This document shows positions 18,807 through 28,600 of a DNA stretch of 64,000 bases, piece after piece. Numbering within the stretch: position 1 is the first letter of the stretch; every line of letters starts with the position of its first letter. Position numbers and translations under genes: made by a program. Source of the DNA: Lactococcus nasutitermitis. Its GTDB lineage: Bacteria; Bacillota; Bacilli; Lactobacillales; Streptococcaceae. The stretch covers positions 368,088-432,087 of the forward strand of contig NZ_BOVQ01000002.1 of the NCBI RefSeq assembly GCF_018403765.1. Direction: 5' to 3'. Below the pieces are notes generated by a model that saw only the letters and a program-made list of their open reading frames with translations, was not told the DNA's origin and searched no databases.

Positions 18807-19577
18807 TTAGTCTTCAATCTGTGCTTCTTCTATTTCATTAAAATTATCAATAACTGGTCCAATAATCCTGAAATTATCATCTCTATCTAAATAAAAATCT
18901 TTGTATTTTGGATTGAGGGAATGAATTCTAAATCTATTTTCTTCTTGGAAAACTTGTTTGATATAAAGCTGTTCATCACCTAAGTCTCCCTGAGAAATGG
19001 CATAAACCTCACCATTCCTATCAAATCCTGTATTGAGAAAAGTTGCGATAGAGTAATCAGGATAATCTGGCTCCATAGAATCACCTTTTATACGCGCAGC
19101 TCCGTCATAACGAGATAATCGTTGTTCTGTATAGGCTTTGTATTTTGTGTTTGTATTTGTGACACTATTACCAAATCCAGCTGAAAGTTGCTCATCTTCA
19201 ACTAACACACAATAAAGTTCTTCTTGTTTGTAAGTTTTTAACTCAATAACTACTTTTTCTGATAATTTTTTCTCTTTGTTTTGCAAAAGCAAAAAATGAG
19301 CAAAATCTTTCAAAGCTTGCTTTTGTTCTTGCTTCAAATTTTGATAATTATTTATTAACTCTTTTTCGTCTTTTTGAATATCGTTTTTTTCGATAATATT
19401 TTCTATTGAACAATGATAAAGCTGGGAAAGTTTTTTTAGTAATTCTAAAGTTGGGTTGTTATCTTTTTGTTCCCATGATACGTAACTACTTTGCTTTATT
19501 CCTAGTATATTTGCGACTTCAGCCTGTGTAAGATTAGCTTCAATTCTCAAATTTTTAATATTTTTTCCAAAATTCAT
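18807..19577 (-). CDS. hdiR: HdiR-like XRE/S24 self-cleaving repressor
   Basis: 256 residues. XRE helix-turn-helix at about 4-60 (LTQAEVANILGIKQSSYVSWE), a linker, then a LexA-type S24 peptidase domain. The autocleavage pair is A133-G134 (LSAGFG), the catalytic serine S167 in IKGDSMEPDYPD, and the lysine K207 in YIKQVF. This matches L. lactis HdiR, which is cleaved after DNA damage. It probably represses itself and the genes downstream, including dinB. Its promoter is consensus and is overlapped by an AAGCTATA repeat. Confidence 0.88.
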   Translation of the reverse strand: MNFGKNIKNLRIEANLTQAEVANILGIKQSSYVSWEQKDNNPTLELLKKLSQLYHCSIENIIEKNDIQKDEKELINNYQNLKQEQKQALKDFAHFLLLQNKEKKLSEKVVIELKTYKQEELYCVLVEDEQLSAGFGNSVTNTNTKYKAYTEQRLSRYDGAARIKGDSMEPDYPDYSIATFLNTGFDRNGEVYAISQGDLGDEQLYIKQVFQEENRFRIHSLNPKYKDFYLDRDDNFRIIGPVIDNFNEIEEAQIED

Positions 19578-19590
19578 CGCATAATCCTTT

Positions 19591-19635
19591 TATAGCTTTT
19601 TTCTATATTATAGCTTCTTATTTTTAATTTGTCAA
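19591..19635 (-). promoter_or_regulatory. hdiR promoter and operator-like direct repeats
   Basis: TTGACA (19635-19630), exactly 17 bp, TATAAT (19612-19607). AAGCTATAA occurs over the -10 box and again about 17 bp downstream (19599-19591). Confidence 0.7.
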
Positions 19636-19742
19636 TCTTTTTATTCTATTTTTCTATAATTTTTTTGCTGTTTAAGTTTTAGTTAAGCCTTTTCATTTAT
19701 AATATGTTTACTCCCTAAATAATTTCTTCATAACCCCTTTAT

Positions 19743-19778
19743 AGGAATTGCTATTATGCAGTTCCTACTTTTTTTGTA
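19743..19778 (+). terminator. plus-strand hairpin with T-run
   Basis: AGGAATTGC, TATTAT loop, GCAGTTCCT, then T-run. No plus-strand gene precedes it. It may end a small RNA starting near 19709 (TATAAT-like box at 19698-19703). Confidence 0.45.
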
Positions 19779-19811
19779 AAAAAAGAGTTTCCATCTCAAG
19801 GAAACTCTTTT
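19779..19811 (-). terminator. terminator of murC
   Basis: AAAGAGTTTCC and GGAAACTCTTT, with a T7 run on the minus strand. Confidence 0.88.
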
Positions 19812-19813
19812 AT

Positions 19814-21145
19814 TTATTGTACATTATCTGTAAGCTGTCCAAGGAGTTTTTCAAAAGCATTTTCATACTTTTGAATATTACCTGCGCCCATAAATACAAA
19901 AACTGCTCGTTCGTGGTCAAGAAGTGGTGAAACATTGTCAGCTTTAATAACACGTGCAGGCTTGCGAACTTTATCTGCTAAATCCTGTGCTGTGATTTGA
20001 TGATGATCTACTTCTCGAGCTGAACTATATATCTCAGCTAAATAAACTGTATCTGCATGATCCAATACTTTTGCAAAATCATCTGCAAAAGCAATCGTTC
20101 GTGTGAATGTATGAGGTTGAAAAACTGCAACAATTTCACGGTCTGGATATTTTTGACGTGCTGCATCAAGTGTTGCTTCAATTTCTGTTGGATGATGCGC
20201 AAAATCATCAATAATAATCGTTTCGCCAACTTTTTTCTCTGTAAAACGACGTTTGACACCACGGAAAGTCAACATATGGTCTGCAATATCTTGCATATCA
20301 AGTCCAAGTTGATGAGTAACTCCAACTACTGCTAAAGCATTCGCAACATTATGTTTTCCATAAGTAGGAACAACGAAATGTCCTAAAAATTCACCACGGA
20401 AGTAAGCATCAAATGATGAACCTCGTGTTGTACGGATAAGATTTTTTGCTTGATAATCTTCTTTGTCTTCAAAACCATAGTAATAAATAGGAGCTTTAGC
20501 TGTGATTTTGCGAAGATTTTCATCTTCGCCATAGACGAAAATTCCTTTAGAAATATTTTGAGCGTATTCTTGGAAGGTTTCTGTGACATCTTCGATACCA
20601 TGGAAAAAGTCTGGATGGTCAAAGTCAATGTTCGTGATAATCGTATATTCTGGGTGATAAGGCATAAAATGACGTTGATATTCATCAGATTCAAATACAA
20701 AGTACTTACTGTTTGCATTTCCACGACCTGTTCCATCCCCAATAAGGTAAGAAGTATCAACTGCACTGCTCATAACATGAGAGAGCAATCCTGTCGTTGT
20801 CGTTTTTCCGTGTGCTCCAGCAACTCCAATACTTGTGAAATTTTCCATGAAATGTCCCAAAAATTCGTGATAACGTCTATAAGGAAAACCATTTTTATCT
20901 GCAAAGGCAACTTCAACATTGTTATCATCGTTAAAAGAATTTCCGACAATCAGTTCATAGTCTGGTTTGATGTTCTTTTCGTCAAAAGGAAGTAGCGGAA
21001 CCCCTGCCTGCTCCAAACCATACTGAGTAAAATAATAATCTGTAGAATCTGAACCTTGTACTTCTTTTCCCATTTGCTTTAACATCAAAGCTAACGCACT
21101 CATTCCTGAGCCTTTAATTCCAATAAAATGATATTTTTTTTCCAT
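19814..21145 (-). CDS. murC: UDP-N-acetylmuramate--L-alanine ligase
   Basis: 443 residues from the ATG at 21145. The frame extends eight codons to a TTG, but [18 protein letters not shown] is the conserved start and AGG lies 9 nt upstream. N-terminal UDP-binding [12 protein letters not shown]-binding [15 protein letters not shown], and the Mur ligase C-terminal domain ([10 protein letters not shown]). It adds the first amino acid of the peptidoglycan stem peptide in the cytoplasm. It lies downstream of the SNF2 helicase and an unknown protein, all in the same direction. Confidence 0.97.
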   Translation of the reverse strand: MEKKYHFIGIKGSGMSALALMLKQMGKEVQGSDSTDYYFTQYGLEQAGVPLLPFDEKNIKPDYELIVGNSFNDDNNVEVAFADKNGFPYRRYHEFLGHFMENFTSIGVAGAHGKTTTTGLLSHVMSSAVDTSYLIGDGTGRGNANSKYFVFESDEYQRHFMPYHPEYTIITNIDFDHPDFFHGIEDVTETFQEYAQNISKGIFVYGEDENLRKITAKAPIYYYGFEDKEDYQAKNLIRTTRGSSFDAYFRGEFLGHFVVPTYGKHNVANALAVVGVTHQLGLDMQDIADHMLTFRGVKRRFTEKKVGETIIIDDFAHHPTEIEATLDAARQKYPDREIVAVFQPHTFTRTIAFADDFAKVLDHADTVYLAEIYSSAREVDHHQITAQDLADKVRKPARVIKADNVSPLLDHERAVFVFMGAGNIQKYENAFEKLLGQLTDNVQ

Positions 21146-21290
21146 AATAAATGACCTGTCATTTCTCAAAAATAATGACAGTTTTTCCTCTCTATAACTA
21201 GACTTGCTTTCAACAGTTTTTCTCTTGTCAACAAGGTTTTACATTTGATTTTCCACAGAATGATAAAATAAAAGTCATGCAGCTGTTGTC

Positions 21291-21875
21291 TTATACAACG
21301 CCGCGGTCAAAAATACTTTTACGTTTATTTTCAAAATAACTGCTTGCTTTTGGTGCATTTGCAACATGGTTATAATCTTTTTGTTTTTCAGATTGATTGA
21401 TAGCATCTGATAGGTTCATTCCTCGTCTTTTCATATCCTGAATTGGATTATCATTGACTGGACGCTTATTCAAAATGGCAGAATTTGAACGACGAACGCT
21501 CAAATCTTCTTTATCACGCGCTAATGGATGAACATAACCTTTTGGACGTTCTGGTAAAGTTGCTGCTGCACGCTTTGCACGCTCTTTTGATTCATCAACA
21601 CTTGTTTTCTTAGGCATTTTATCAAAAGAACTCACACCACTATGTATGCCATTGAGTGGACGATGTTGGCTACTGTAGCTTACTTTTGGACGATAGGGTT
21701 TATTTACATCTGTTTTTTTTGTTTCATTTTTAGATGTCTCTCCAAGAGAGTTTTCATCTTGAAGACTAGGATTTCTTGTTAAAATTTGCCGATTGGTTAA
21801 GATGACGCGCGTGTCTTTTTGGAGTGCTTCATCATCGCCAATAATTGGAAATGTCACTCTACTTCTTTCTACCAT
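21291..21875 (-). CDS. unrecognised basic, low-complexity protein
   Basis: 194 residues, rich in Lys, Arg, Ser, Asn and Pro, with no membrane segment or catalytic motif. It looks largely disordered, with short conserved-looking blocks at both ends (VTFPIIGDDEALQKDTRVIL and the C-terminal SYFENKRKSIFDRGVV). It lies between the SNF2 helicase gene and murC, same strand. I do not recognise the family. Length and codon use look like a real gene, and ATTGCCC-free spacing to its neighbours suggests its own leader. A cell-division or nucleoid adaptor would fit, but this is a guess. Confidence 0.65.
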   Translation of the reverse strand: MVERSRVTFPIIGDDEALQKDTRVILTNRQILTRNPSLQDENSLGETSKNETKKTDVNKPYRPKVSYSSQHRPLNGIHSGVSSFDKMPKKTSVDESKERAKRAAATLPERPKGYVHPLARDKEDLSVRRSNSAILNKRPVNDNPIQDMKRRGMNLSDAINQSEKQKDYNHVANAPKASSYFENKRKSIFDRGVV

Positions 21876-21974
21876 TCTATTAACCTACTATTTTTCATTG
21901 TATTTTTTTGCACTTTTTAGACTAGAATCTTCATAATTCTAAAATGTCTCATTTTCATTATAGCCTATTTTTTA

Positions 21975-24900
21975 TCATTTGGGAAGTCCAATCCCTAATA
22001 TTTCTCGAATTTCTAATTCACTTAGCGTTTTATCAATGATATCGCCCTCAAGAACGTTTGCAATGAGGTCTTTTTTCCGTTCTTGGATTTCCATAATTTT
22101 CTCCTCAATCGTCCCTTGAGTGATAAGTCGAATGACTTCAACTGTATTTTTTTGTCCCATACGATGAGCACGTGCTATGGCTTGTTCTTCGACGGCAGGA
22201 TTCCACCAAAGGTCAACAAGAATGACTACATCTGCTGAAGTTAGGTTTAAACCAACACCGCCAGCTTTTAATGATACTAGAAAAGCATCACGACTTCCAG
22301 CATTAAAGGCTTGAACCATAGAAAGTCTGTCTTTCACAGGAGTTGAGCCTGTCAGTTCATAGCAACTGAGGTCAAGTTCGTCCATAATATTTTTTATAAA
22401 TGGAAAAACTTTTGTAAATTGAGAAAAGATGAGTGGACGATGCCCAGAATCTTTGACTTGTTCTAAGAGTTCTTTTAACCGTTCTAACTTCCCTGAACTT
22501 CCTTTGTAATCTTCCATAAATAGAGCTGGAGTATTACAGATTTGTCGCAATCGTGTGATGCCTGCTAAAATCTCAATTCGTGAATGTGAAAGTGCTTTGC
22601 TGTCCATTGCCATCACTTGACGTTGCATAAGCTCTAACTGAGCAATATAAATTACTTTTTGATCTTCTGCTAAGACATTGTAAACTGTTGTTTCCATTTT
22701 TTCTGGTAATTCTGTCAGCACATCTTCTTTTTTACGTCGCAGGATAAATGGCTGGATGAGACGAGAAACAACGTTTGGTGCAAGTTTGTTGAATTTGTCT
22801 CGAGGAGGTAAAAATCCTGGCATTACTACTTGAAAAATTGCCCAAATTTCTTCGATACGATTTTCAAGTGGCGTTCCTGACAAAGCAACTGTGTGTTCTA
22901 CTGAGAGATTGGCAAGTGCTTTATTTGTTTTACTGCTATAGTTTTTTACAACTTGCGCTTCATCAAGAAGAAGATAGGTAAGGTCTTTTTCTTCATAGGC
23001 TGGCGCATCTTTTAAGAAGCTTCCGTAGCTTGTGATATAAATCTGATGCTTAGCTTCTATCATCGCATCTCTTTCGGCTTTTGTCCCATCAACGACTACA
23101 AAATCTATTGTATCTGTAAATTTTTCAAACTCACTTGCCCAGTTATAAGTCAGGCTGGCTGGTGCCGTAATCAACACATTCTCATTTTCTTTTAATACTG
23201 AAAGAAGATAGGTAATTGCTTGGACTGTTTTTCCAAGTCCCATATCGTCTGCCAAAATACCACCAAGTTGATAATGACTGAGCATACTCAACCAGCGAAC
23301 GCCTGTTTCCTGATAAGGTCTAAGTTCTGCTTTGATATGCTCTGGTTTTTCGTAAGGATAATTTTCTGGGTGAATTAAGTCTTCGTAAAAAGATTTGAAT
23401 TTCTCTGAAAATGATGTACCTGCAATATGTTCAAAAATTTTAGACACTTGAAAACTGCGATTTGCATTGACTTCAAGATGATTGCCATTGATTGTGAAAT
23501 TATCATCTAGTTCACGTAGTGCAGATTTTAAGCTATTGAATTTTTCATCAAAAAGGTAAAATTTGCCATCTGAACTTACAAAATATGTGGCATTTTCTTG
23601 AAGTTTTTTGATAACATCAGTAAATTCATTTTCAGAAACGTTGGGCATATCAAAGGAAATATCTAAGAGACTGCCACGTTGGTCGATAAGAATTTCTGGT
23701 ATTTCGTCCATTTTTAATGCGCGTAATGTCGCTGAAAGAATGACTTCGCCTAATTTTGAAAAGGCAGGAAGGATATTTACAAAAAAGTTTTCTGTAAGTA
23801 AGTTGGGAATGCTAATGCTACTATTGAATGCTTTTGCAAAACCAAAGCGTTCCATAAGTGCGAATATTTTTGCTTCTTTGCGTAAATCTCGTGAAAAATC
23901 TAATGTTTCTAGGTCATGAAAACTTTCAATATTGAAATCTCCATAGTCAAAGCTGACAGATAATGTCAATGTTTCATCGTCAATTTTATCAAAAGAGAAA
24001 TACGGTTCAAAGTTTTTAATAATAAAATATTTTGGCGCTTCAATCTCGGCAAAGCTTGAAAGTTGTTGTAGAGCTTGCGCTAATTTGTCCTTGTCAGAAT
24101 ATAAAAATCTGATGCTTGTTGTTTGTTGAAATTGCTTATCTAATAGTTTTATGAGGCGCTGCTGCTCAGGATTGACTTGATGAAAGGCATTGTCAAAGTA
24201 AAGGAGAGCACCGTCGTAAAAGCTGTAATAATCTTCTGTTGAGCCTTTTAGCTCAATATAATCACGTTCACTTTTTACTCGAAAATGAAAAATGGTTGCA
24301 CTCGCTTCTAGGGGAACAAAACTGAAATAATTGATCGGTTTTCCCCCAACTTTGAGCGTGAAATTTTGCAAATTTGCTGCTAAATCCATTCCTTCTTCCA
24401 AATATAAATAAGGGAGATTAAGGTATCGACCACTTTTGACAAATAAGGATTTTATGAAATTTTCATCTGTTTTTCTATCAATTTTTAATAAAAAATTTAA
24501 AAAATCTTGGCTTGCTTCGTCAAAATTGTCAAACAAGAGATTGATATAATGACTTCCCATAGAATATTGTCCTGAATTATTTAGAACACGTAAAAAATAG
24601 GGAATGTCTTTGATAACATAAGAACGTCCTAGATGGTCACTGTGCAAGCGGAGGTCAAAATACAAAAAATCTTCCAAGGAAAAAACGTCATAAAGTCGGT
24701 CATTTTCTTCTACTTGGATTTCTATGGAATATTGTTCTGTTCCAAAATTGAGCTGGTTTTTGCCGTTAATGATATCTAAAAATTGCGTATTTTCTGCATA
24801 GGGACTTTCTTCTGTTTTTGCCGCTTCTCGCTCGGATTTTTTTTCTTGAAATTCTTCGTTCTTCAGATATTCTTCAATCGCCGCAATATGTTTACAATAA

Positions 24901-25085
24901 CGGTGATTTTGTTGAAACATTGCGCAAGAACAATAATCTTGAGCGCCGTCTAAGTCATATATAACTTGTTCTCCATCAATGTCCGCGGTTAATTTGAATT
25001 CCGCTTCAACTGGGTCAGCCAAAAGTCCTGCTTCATAGAGTTCTACTCCTTCGCTTCGCACTTTTGCGGGCATCATTCTACTCAT
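21975..25085 (-). CDS. snf: SNF2-family DNA helicase with SWIM zinc finger
   Basis: 1036 residues. N-terminal SWIM motif CSCAMFQQNHRYCKH, a ~450-residue bacterial SNF2 middle region, then the two helicase lobes: Walker A DDMGLGKTVQA, DEAQ box LLLDEAQVVKN, and C-terminal motifs (SLKAGGVGLNL, IARAHRMGQ). It is an ATP-driven double-strand DNA translocase; bacterial members are linked to transcription or repair but rarely studied. GAGGAA precedes ATG. In streptococci and lactococci it is commonly the gene before murC. Confidence 0.93.
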   Translation of the reverse strand: MSRMMPAKVRSEGVELYEAGLLADPVEAEFKLTADIDGEQVIYDLDGAQDYCSCAMFQQNHRYCKHIAAIEEYLKNEEFQEKKSEREAAKTEESPYAENTQFLDIINGKNQLNFGTEQYSIEIQVEENDRLYDVFSLEDFLYFDLRLHSDHLGRSYVIKDIPYFLRVLNNSGQYSMGSHYINLLFDNFDEASQDFLNFLLKIDRKTDENFIKSLFVKSGRYLNLPYLYLEEGMDLAANLQNFTLKVGGKPINYFSFVPLEASATIFHFRVKSERDYIELKGSTEDYYSFYDGALLYFDNAFHQVNPEQQRLIKLLDKQFQQTTSIRFLYSDKDKLAQALQQLSSFAEIEAPKYFIIKNFEPYFSFDKIDDETLTLSVSFDYGDFNIESFHDLETLDFSRDLRKEAKIFALMERFGFAKAFNSSISIPNLLTENFFVNILPAFSKLGEVILSATLRALKMDEIPEILIDQRGSLLDISFDMPNVSENEFTDVIKKLQENATYFVSSDGKFYLFDEKFNSLKSALRELDDNFTINGNHLEVNANRSFQVSKIFEHIAGTSFSEKFKSFYEDLIHPENYPYEKPEHIKAELRPYQETGVRWLSMLSHYQLGGILADDMGLGKTVQAITYLLSVLKENENVLITAPASLTYNWASEFEKFTDTIDFVVVDGTKAERDAMIEAKHQIYITSYGSFLKDAPAYEEKDLTYLLLDEAQVVKNYSSKTNKALANLSVEHTVALSGTPLENRIEEIWAIFQVVMPGFLPPRDKFNKLAPNVVSRLIQPFILRRKKEDVLTELPEKMETTVYNVLAEDQKVIYIAQLELMQRQVMAMDSKALSHSRIEILAGITRLRQICNTPALFMEDYKGSSGKLERLKELLEQVKDSGHRPLIFSQFTKVFPFIKNIMDELDLSCYELTGSTPVKDRLSMVQAFNAGSRDAFLVSLKAGGVGLNLTSADVVILVDLWWNPAVEEQAIARAHRMGQKNTVEVIRLITQGTIEEKIMEIQERKKDLIANVLEGDIIDKTLSELEIREILGIGLPK

Positions 25086-25186
25086 TATCGTTCCTCTTTT
25101 TTTGCCAATTTCTCTTTGAAATTTTGCGTATATTATACCATTTTTTCATCTTTTTTTCCAATTTTTCTTAATAAAAAAGACTGATG

Positions 25187-26143
25187 TCAATTATCAGTCA
25201 GATTTTCTATGAATTTTTGAATTAATTTATCACGTTGAATAATCCACTTTGCACGTTCATCTTTGAAATAAACACGATTTGATAGGAAAATGACGGCTTT
25301 TTTTGTTTGTAAATTCATCAAAATAAATGTTCCTGTGTAGCCTGTGTGCAAAAGCCAATCTTTCTGTTCGCCCACCAAATCCCAGGCTAAACTTCGTTGT
25401 TTTTTGCCTTGCGCAAAATTTTTGACAAGTTGTAAATACTTTTCGTCAGAAAAATATCCTTTCACAAATTTTGACAAATCTGTCAAAGTGGAAAATAGAC
25501 CTGCTGAGCCACAATGAACACCGAGAACACGCGCTTTTGGGTCGTGAACTGTCCCAGCGGGAATTGTCAAATTTGCGGGAACCGCATTTTCTACTGGCCC
25601 ATACATTGTCTCATTCATTTGCCATTTTTCAAATACTTTTGACAGAAAAATCTCATTTAATGATTGGTCAAAAATTTCTTCCAGCATAAATCCTAACAAA
25701 ATAAAATTGATATCTGTATAAAGAAATGTCTTGTCATCAGTGACAGAAATATGATTTATAGCTATTTTTAATTCGTCAGCTGACAATTCATCTCGGTTTA
25801 GAATGAACGGATTTATCCCAGAAGTGTGTGTCAAAAGTTGACGTAAACTAATAGAAGAATGAGAAAATGCAGGATAATATTTTATCAATGGAGCATCTAA
25901 TTCTAGCTCTCCAGCAAGAATCATATCAATCACAACTGTCCCCGTTCCAACGACTTTTGTCACAGAGGCTAAATCCCAGTGCATATCGGGTTGGAGCAAT
26001 TTTTTCTCTGGTAAAATTGATGAGAAACCTGAAATGAATTCATTGACATTATCATTTTCCAAAACAGCAAAATTTGCAGCAGGAAAAATCTCATTTTCCT
26101 GATAGTCATTTATCATTTCTAAGATTTGTTGTTCATTTCTCAT
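25187..26143 (-). CDS. serine hydrolase (class C beta-lactamase/PBP-like)
   Basis: 318 residues from ATG 26143 (AGGTGA 6 nt upstream; GTG 26152 is less likely). SxxK motif SVTK in HWDLASVTKVVGTG, YxN in YTDINF, and HTG in LLHTGYTGT, all in order. No signal peptide, so it is probably a cytoplasmic esterase or peptidase, not a beta-lactamase. The segment TLTDLSKF coincides with a palindrome copy. Confidence 0.88.
   Translation of the reverse strand: MRNEQQILEMINDYQENEIFPAANFAVLENDNVNEFISGFSSILPEKKLLQPDMHWDLASVTKVVGTGTVVIDMILAGELELDAPLIKYYPAFSHSSISLRQLLTHTSGINPFILNRDELSADELKIAINHISVTDDKTFLYTDINFILLGFMLEEIFDQSLNEIFLSKVFEKWQMNETMYGPVENAVPANLTIPAGTVHDPKARVLGVHCGSAGLFSTLTDLSKFVKGYFSDEKYLQLVKNFAQGKKQRSLAWDLVGEQKDWLLHTGYTGTFILMNLQTKKAVIFLSNRVYFKDERAKWIIQRDKLIQKFIENLTDN
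25468..25487. repeat. palindrome copy inside the serine hydrolase gene
   Basis: TTTTGACAAATCTGTCAAA, read as Leu-Thr-Asp-Leu-Ser-Lys. Confidence 0.75.
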
Positions 26144-26164
26144 TATTTTCACCTGCTATTTTTA

Positions 26165-26218
26165 TTTTTGACAGCTCTGCCGTAGAGGCTAGAGAATTTA
26201 TTCTTAGTCTGTCAAAAA
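26165..26218. repeat. split palindrome copy between cppA and the hydrolase gene
   Basis: The left arm TTTTTGACAG and right arm CTGTCAAAAA are separated by 34 bp containing AGAGGCTAGAGAA, a string also found beside the copy at 58866. Confidence 0.75.
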
Positions 26219-26224
26219 CTTTTT

Positions 26225-26980
26225 TCATTTTACAAACCAAATTTCCATTCCATTTGGTGCTGTCAATACAAGTGTTCTTGCTGATTTGTCTAAATAATTT
26301 TTGACAGTTTTGTCAAAATTTTCTTCAAAGGCTGAGAGGTCAAATTCTTTCTCAACTCCAAAACGCAAAAATTCCAAATCCAATGTTTCATCTGAAGCAA
26401 CATTCAAATCTTCATCATCACTAGTTGTAAAAAGAATTTTCGTTGATGCGACTGTCAATTTTTCATCCAAAATTTCTGTCAAAAAATCTTTAGTTGCAGA
26501 ATTTGTAACATTCACCTTGATTTCTTCCACTTCAAAATTTGACAGACCTGTAAAATTTTGTCGTACAGAAAAATTGATAGCTGACTTCGCAATTTCTGTC
26601 AAATGAGAATTTTCATTATCTGTTAGCACAAAAACATCATTTTCAGGAGAAATTGCCTCAAAAGCATAGCCAGTTTCTGTCTGATACACTTTGGAAATTT
26701 TTTCCAACTGTCCAGCTAAAAGTTGTATGATTTCCTCACGATTTGCCTTGATAACTGTCAATCCATGCTTTTTAGCACCATTTGCAGAACGCAATCCTGG
26801 TGATTCTTCTAAGAGCAAATGTGCTTTTTTAGCCTCATGTCCTCCGAGCCAAACCATTGCTCCTTCTTCCATCAGCACTTTAAATCCTAATACGTCACGG
26901 AAAAAGTTCAAATTTTCCTCACGATTTAAAACACGATAAACAGGCATCACTTCTGTTATACTTTTCAAAATTTCACTCAC
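26225..26980 (-). CDS. cppA: CppA family protein
   Basis: 251 residues. N-terminal VOC-like domain (MPVYRVLNREENLNFFRDVLGF), and a C-terminal CppA domain. CppA was described in streptococci as a C3-cleaving proteinase, but its true activity is uncertain and lactococci have it without being pathogens. The GTG at 26980 is preferred because GGAGG stands 5 nt before it. A palindrome copy is read here in a different frame as Phe-Asp-Lys-Thr-Val-Lys. Confidence 0.85.
   Translation of the reverse strand: MSEILKSITEVMPVYRVLNREENLNFFRDVLGFKVLMEEGAMVWLGGHEAKKAHLLLEESPGLRSANGAKKHGLTVIKANREEIIQLLAGQLEKISKVYQTETGYAFEAISPENDVFVLTDNENSHLTEIAKSAINFSVRQNFTGLSNFEVEEIKVNVTNSATKDFLTEILDEKLTVASTKILFTTSDDEDLNVASDETLDLEFLRFGVEKEFDLSAFEENFDKTVKNYLDKSARTLVLTAPNGMEIWFVK
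26298..26319. repeat. palindrome copy inside cppA
   Basis: TTTTTGACAGTTTTGTCAAAA (21 bp shown shortened by flanks: centre GACAGTTTTGTC). Confidence 0.8.
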
Positions 26981-27159
26981 GGCAGCCTCCAATAATTTTG
27001 CACATTTTTTTATCTTTGAAACGAATTAACTTCCATCTCTCATATCTGAAAAATTGCATACTTCTTATTCTCTTATTTTCGCAAATTTTTGTCAAATTAT
27101 CAAAGATTTGCTCGCGGATTAAAAATTCACTTTAATTTTATTCATCGCAAGCTCTTATA

Positions 27160-27168
27160 TGATACAAT
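27160..27168 (+). promoter_or_regulatory. extended -10 of the CPBP gene
   Basis: TGATACAAT at 27160-27168, ending 6 nt before the ATG at 27175. No ribosome site lies between. Confidence 0.55.
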
Positions 27169-27174
27169 GAAAGC

Positions 27175-27948
27175 ATGATTAACCACATTATAAAATACCG
27201 CTGGTTCTGGCTTTTATTTCCTGTTTTACTTTTCACATCTTTCTTTTCTTTCGGAAAAAATCTTGTGGATTTTGCCACTACAGCTCTGATTATTTATCTT
27301 CTAGGACTTCTGTTTGTGTACAACAAAGGGCGCTGGATTGCACTCTTTGTACTTTCTTTACTTCCTACAATAACTTCTAGCTTTCTGGCTGAAGCGCATC
27401 ATCCTAATGCAACACAAAGCATTTCCATTTTCTTTCTCATCTTTTTCGTTGCGCTTTTCATCTCTTATTTCATTGCAAGAAAGCCTGAAATTATACCCAA
27501 AATTTCATTCAAGCAATTTCCAATAGTAAAAATTATCATTGGATTTTTCTGCATTCTTATCCTTTCTTATCTCACAGGAATTGTCGGACAAGTCACGCAT
27601 AGTGCCACCACGGAAAATCAAGCCGCACTCAATCAACTTGAAACATCTATTCCATTTGTGATTTTTGCTTTTCAAGTTATTTTTGCTGGATTTTTTGAAG
27701 AACTCACTTATCGTGTAGGTATTTTTGAGATTGTTTTTGCAAAACATCCAAAACTCGCTTTTATCACAGCTACCGTTCTTTTTGCATTTATGCACGGGCC
27801 AACTGACCTTTATAGTTGGCTTACTTATGGTTTGATGAGTTTAACTCTCACTATTTTTTATGCAAAATATCGTAACTTTTACCTGAATATGTCTATCCAC
27901 ATTCTTTGGAATATGTTTGGTCTATTTCTCCCTCTTTTATTAAAATAA
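27175..27948 (+). CDS. CPBP family intramembrane metalloprotease
   Basis: 257 residues, about eight membrane spans. The family signature EELTYR is at about 177-182, with HGPTDLY and NMSIHILWNMF carrying the second and third histidine/asparagine motifs. Relatives (Rce1-like Abi proteins) give bacteriocin self-immunity or process membrane proteins. Single gene; the -10 box abuts the start codon and there is no Shine-Dalgarno sequence. Confidence 0.9.
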   Translation: MINHIIKYRWFWLLFPVLLFTSFFSFGKNLVDFATTALIIYLLGLLFVYNKGRWIALFVLSLLPTITSSFLAEAHHPNATQSISIFFLIFFVALFISYFIARKPEIIPKISFKQFPIVKIIIGFFCILILSYLTGIVGQVTHSATTENQAALNQLETSIPFVIFAFQVIFAGFFEELTYRVGIFEIVFAKHPKLAFITATVLFAFMHGPTDLYSWLTYGLMSLTLTIFYAKYRNFYLNMSIHILWNMFGLFLPLLLK

Positions 27949-27964
27949 ACTCATATAGTCCCCC

Positions 27965-28008
27965 TGAAAACGGTGTTAAATTAGATTTTTCTCAGAAAAC
28001 GGCTTCAT
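27965..28008 (+). promoter_or_regulatory. two cre-like sequences upstream of usp
   Basis: TGAAAACGGTGTTA (27965-27978) and AGAAAACGGCTTCA (27995-28008) resemble the CcpA site TGAAAACGCTTTCA. A TATAAT follows at 28045-28050. Confidence 0.4.
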
Positions 28009-28094
28009 TCATGAAAATTCTTTCATTTAGCTTAGAATAGGGGTATAATTACTAGTGAAAATATTCTTAAACTCATATTTAGAAAGGTTATTAT

Positions 28095-28532
28095 ATGAAT
28101 GATTATCAAAAAATCCTAGTCGGTCTTGATGGCTCTGTAGAATCCACAAAAGCCTTTGATACCGCGCTTGCCACTGCGCTTCGTAATGATGCCGAACTTA
28201 TCTTGGTCAACGTCATTGAACTACGCTCTTACCAGTCTATCGCAACCTATGATACAATCGTTGCCGAAGACCACCAAAAGGGCGCTGAACTGCTCTTGAA
28301 AGACTTTGCCGATGAAGCAAAACAAGCCGGTGTCAAAAAAGTCACTACTTTCTTGGAATATGGTTCTCCAAAAGTAATGATGGGCACAACCATCCCAAAA
28401 CGTGAAAACGTTGACCTCATCGTCCTTGGTGCTACTGGTATGAGCTATATTGAACGTATCTTTGTTGGTTCTGTCGCTCAATACATTATTAACCATGCAA
28501 CCTGTGACACACTCATCATTAGAGGAAAATAA
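28095..28532 (+). CDS. universal stress protein (UspA family)
   Basis: 145 residues, one Usp domain. The ATP-binding pattern G-x2-G-x9-G-S/T is seen in GATGMSYIERIFVGSVAQYI, so it is an ATP-binding member. Function in the stress response is inferred from the family. AAAGG precedes ATG. It has its own TATAAT promoter with two cre-like sites upstream, then MFS follows 68 nt later. Confidence 0.93.
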   Translation: MNDYQKILVGLDGSVESTKAFDTALATALRNDAELILVNVIELRSYQSIATYDTIVAEDHQKGAELLLKDFADEAKQAGVKKVTTFLEYGSPKVMMGTTIPKRENVDLIVLGATGMSYIERIFVGSVAQYIINHATCDTLIIRGK

Positions 28533-28600
28533 AAAATATTTTCTTCTTATTGCACTTTTAACTCCAAATTTATTATTTATTTTTTAGAAACGAGAAACTT

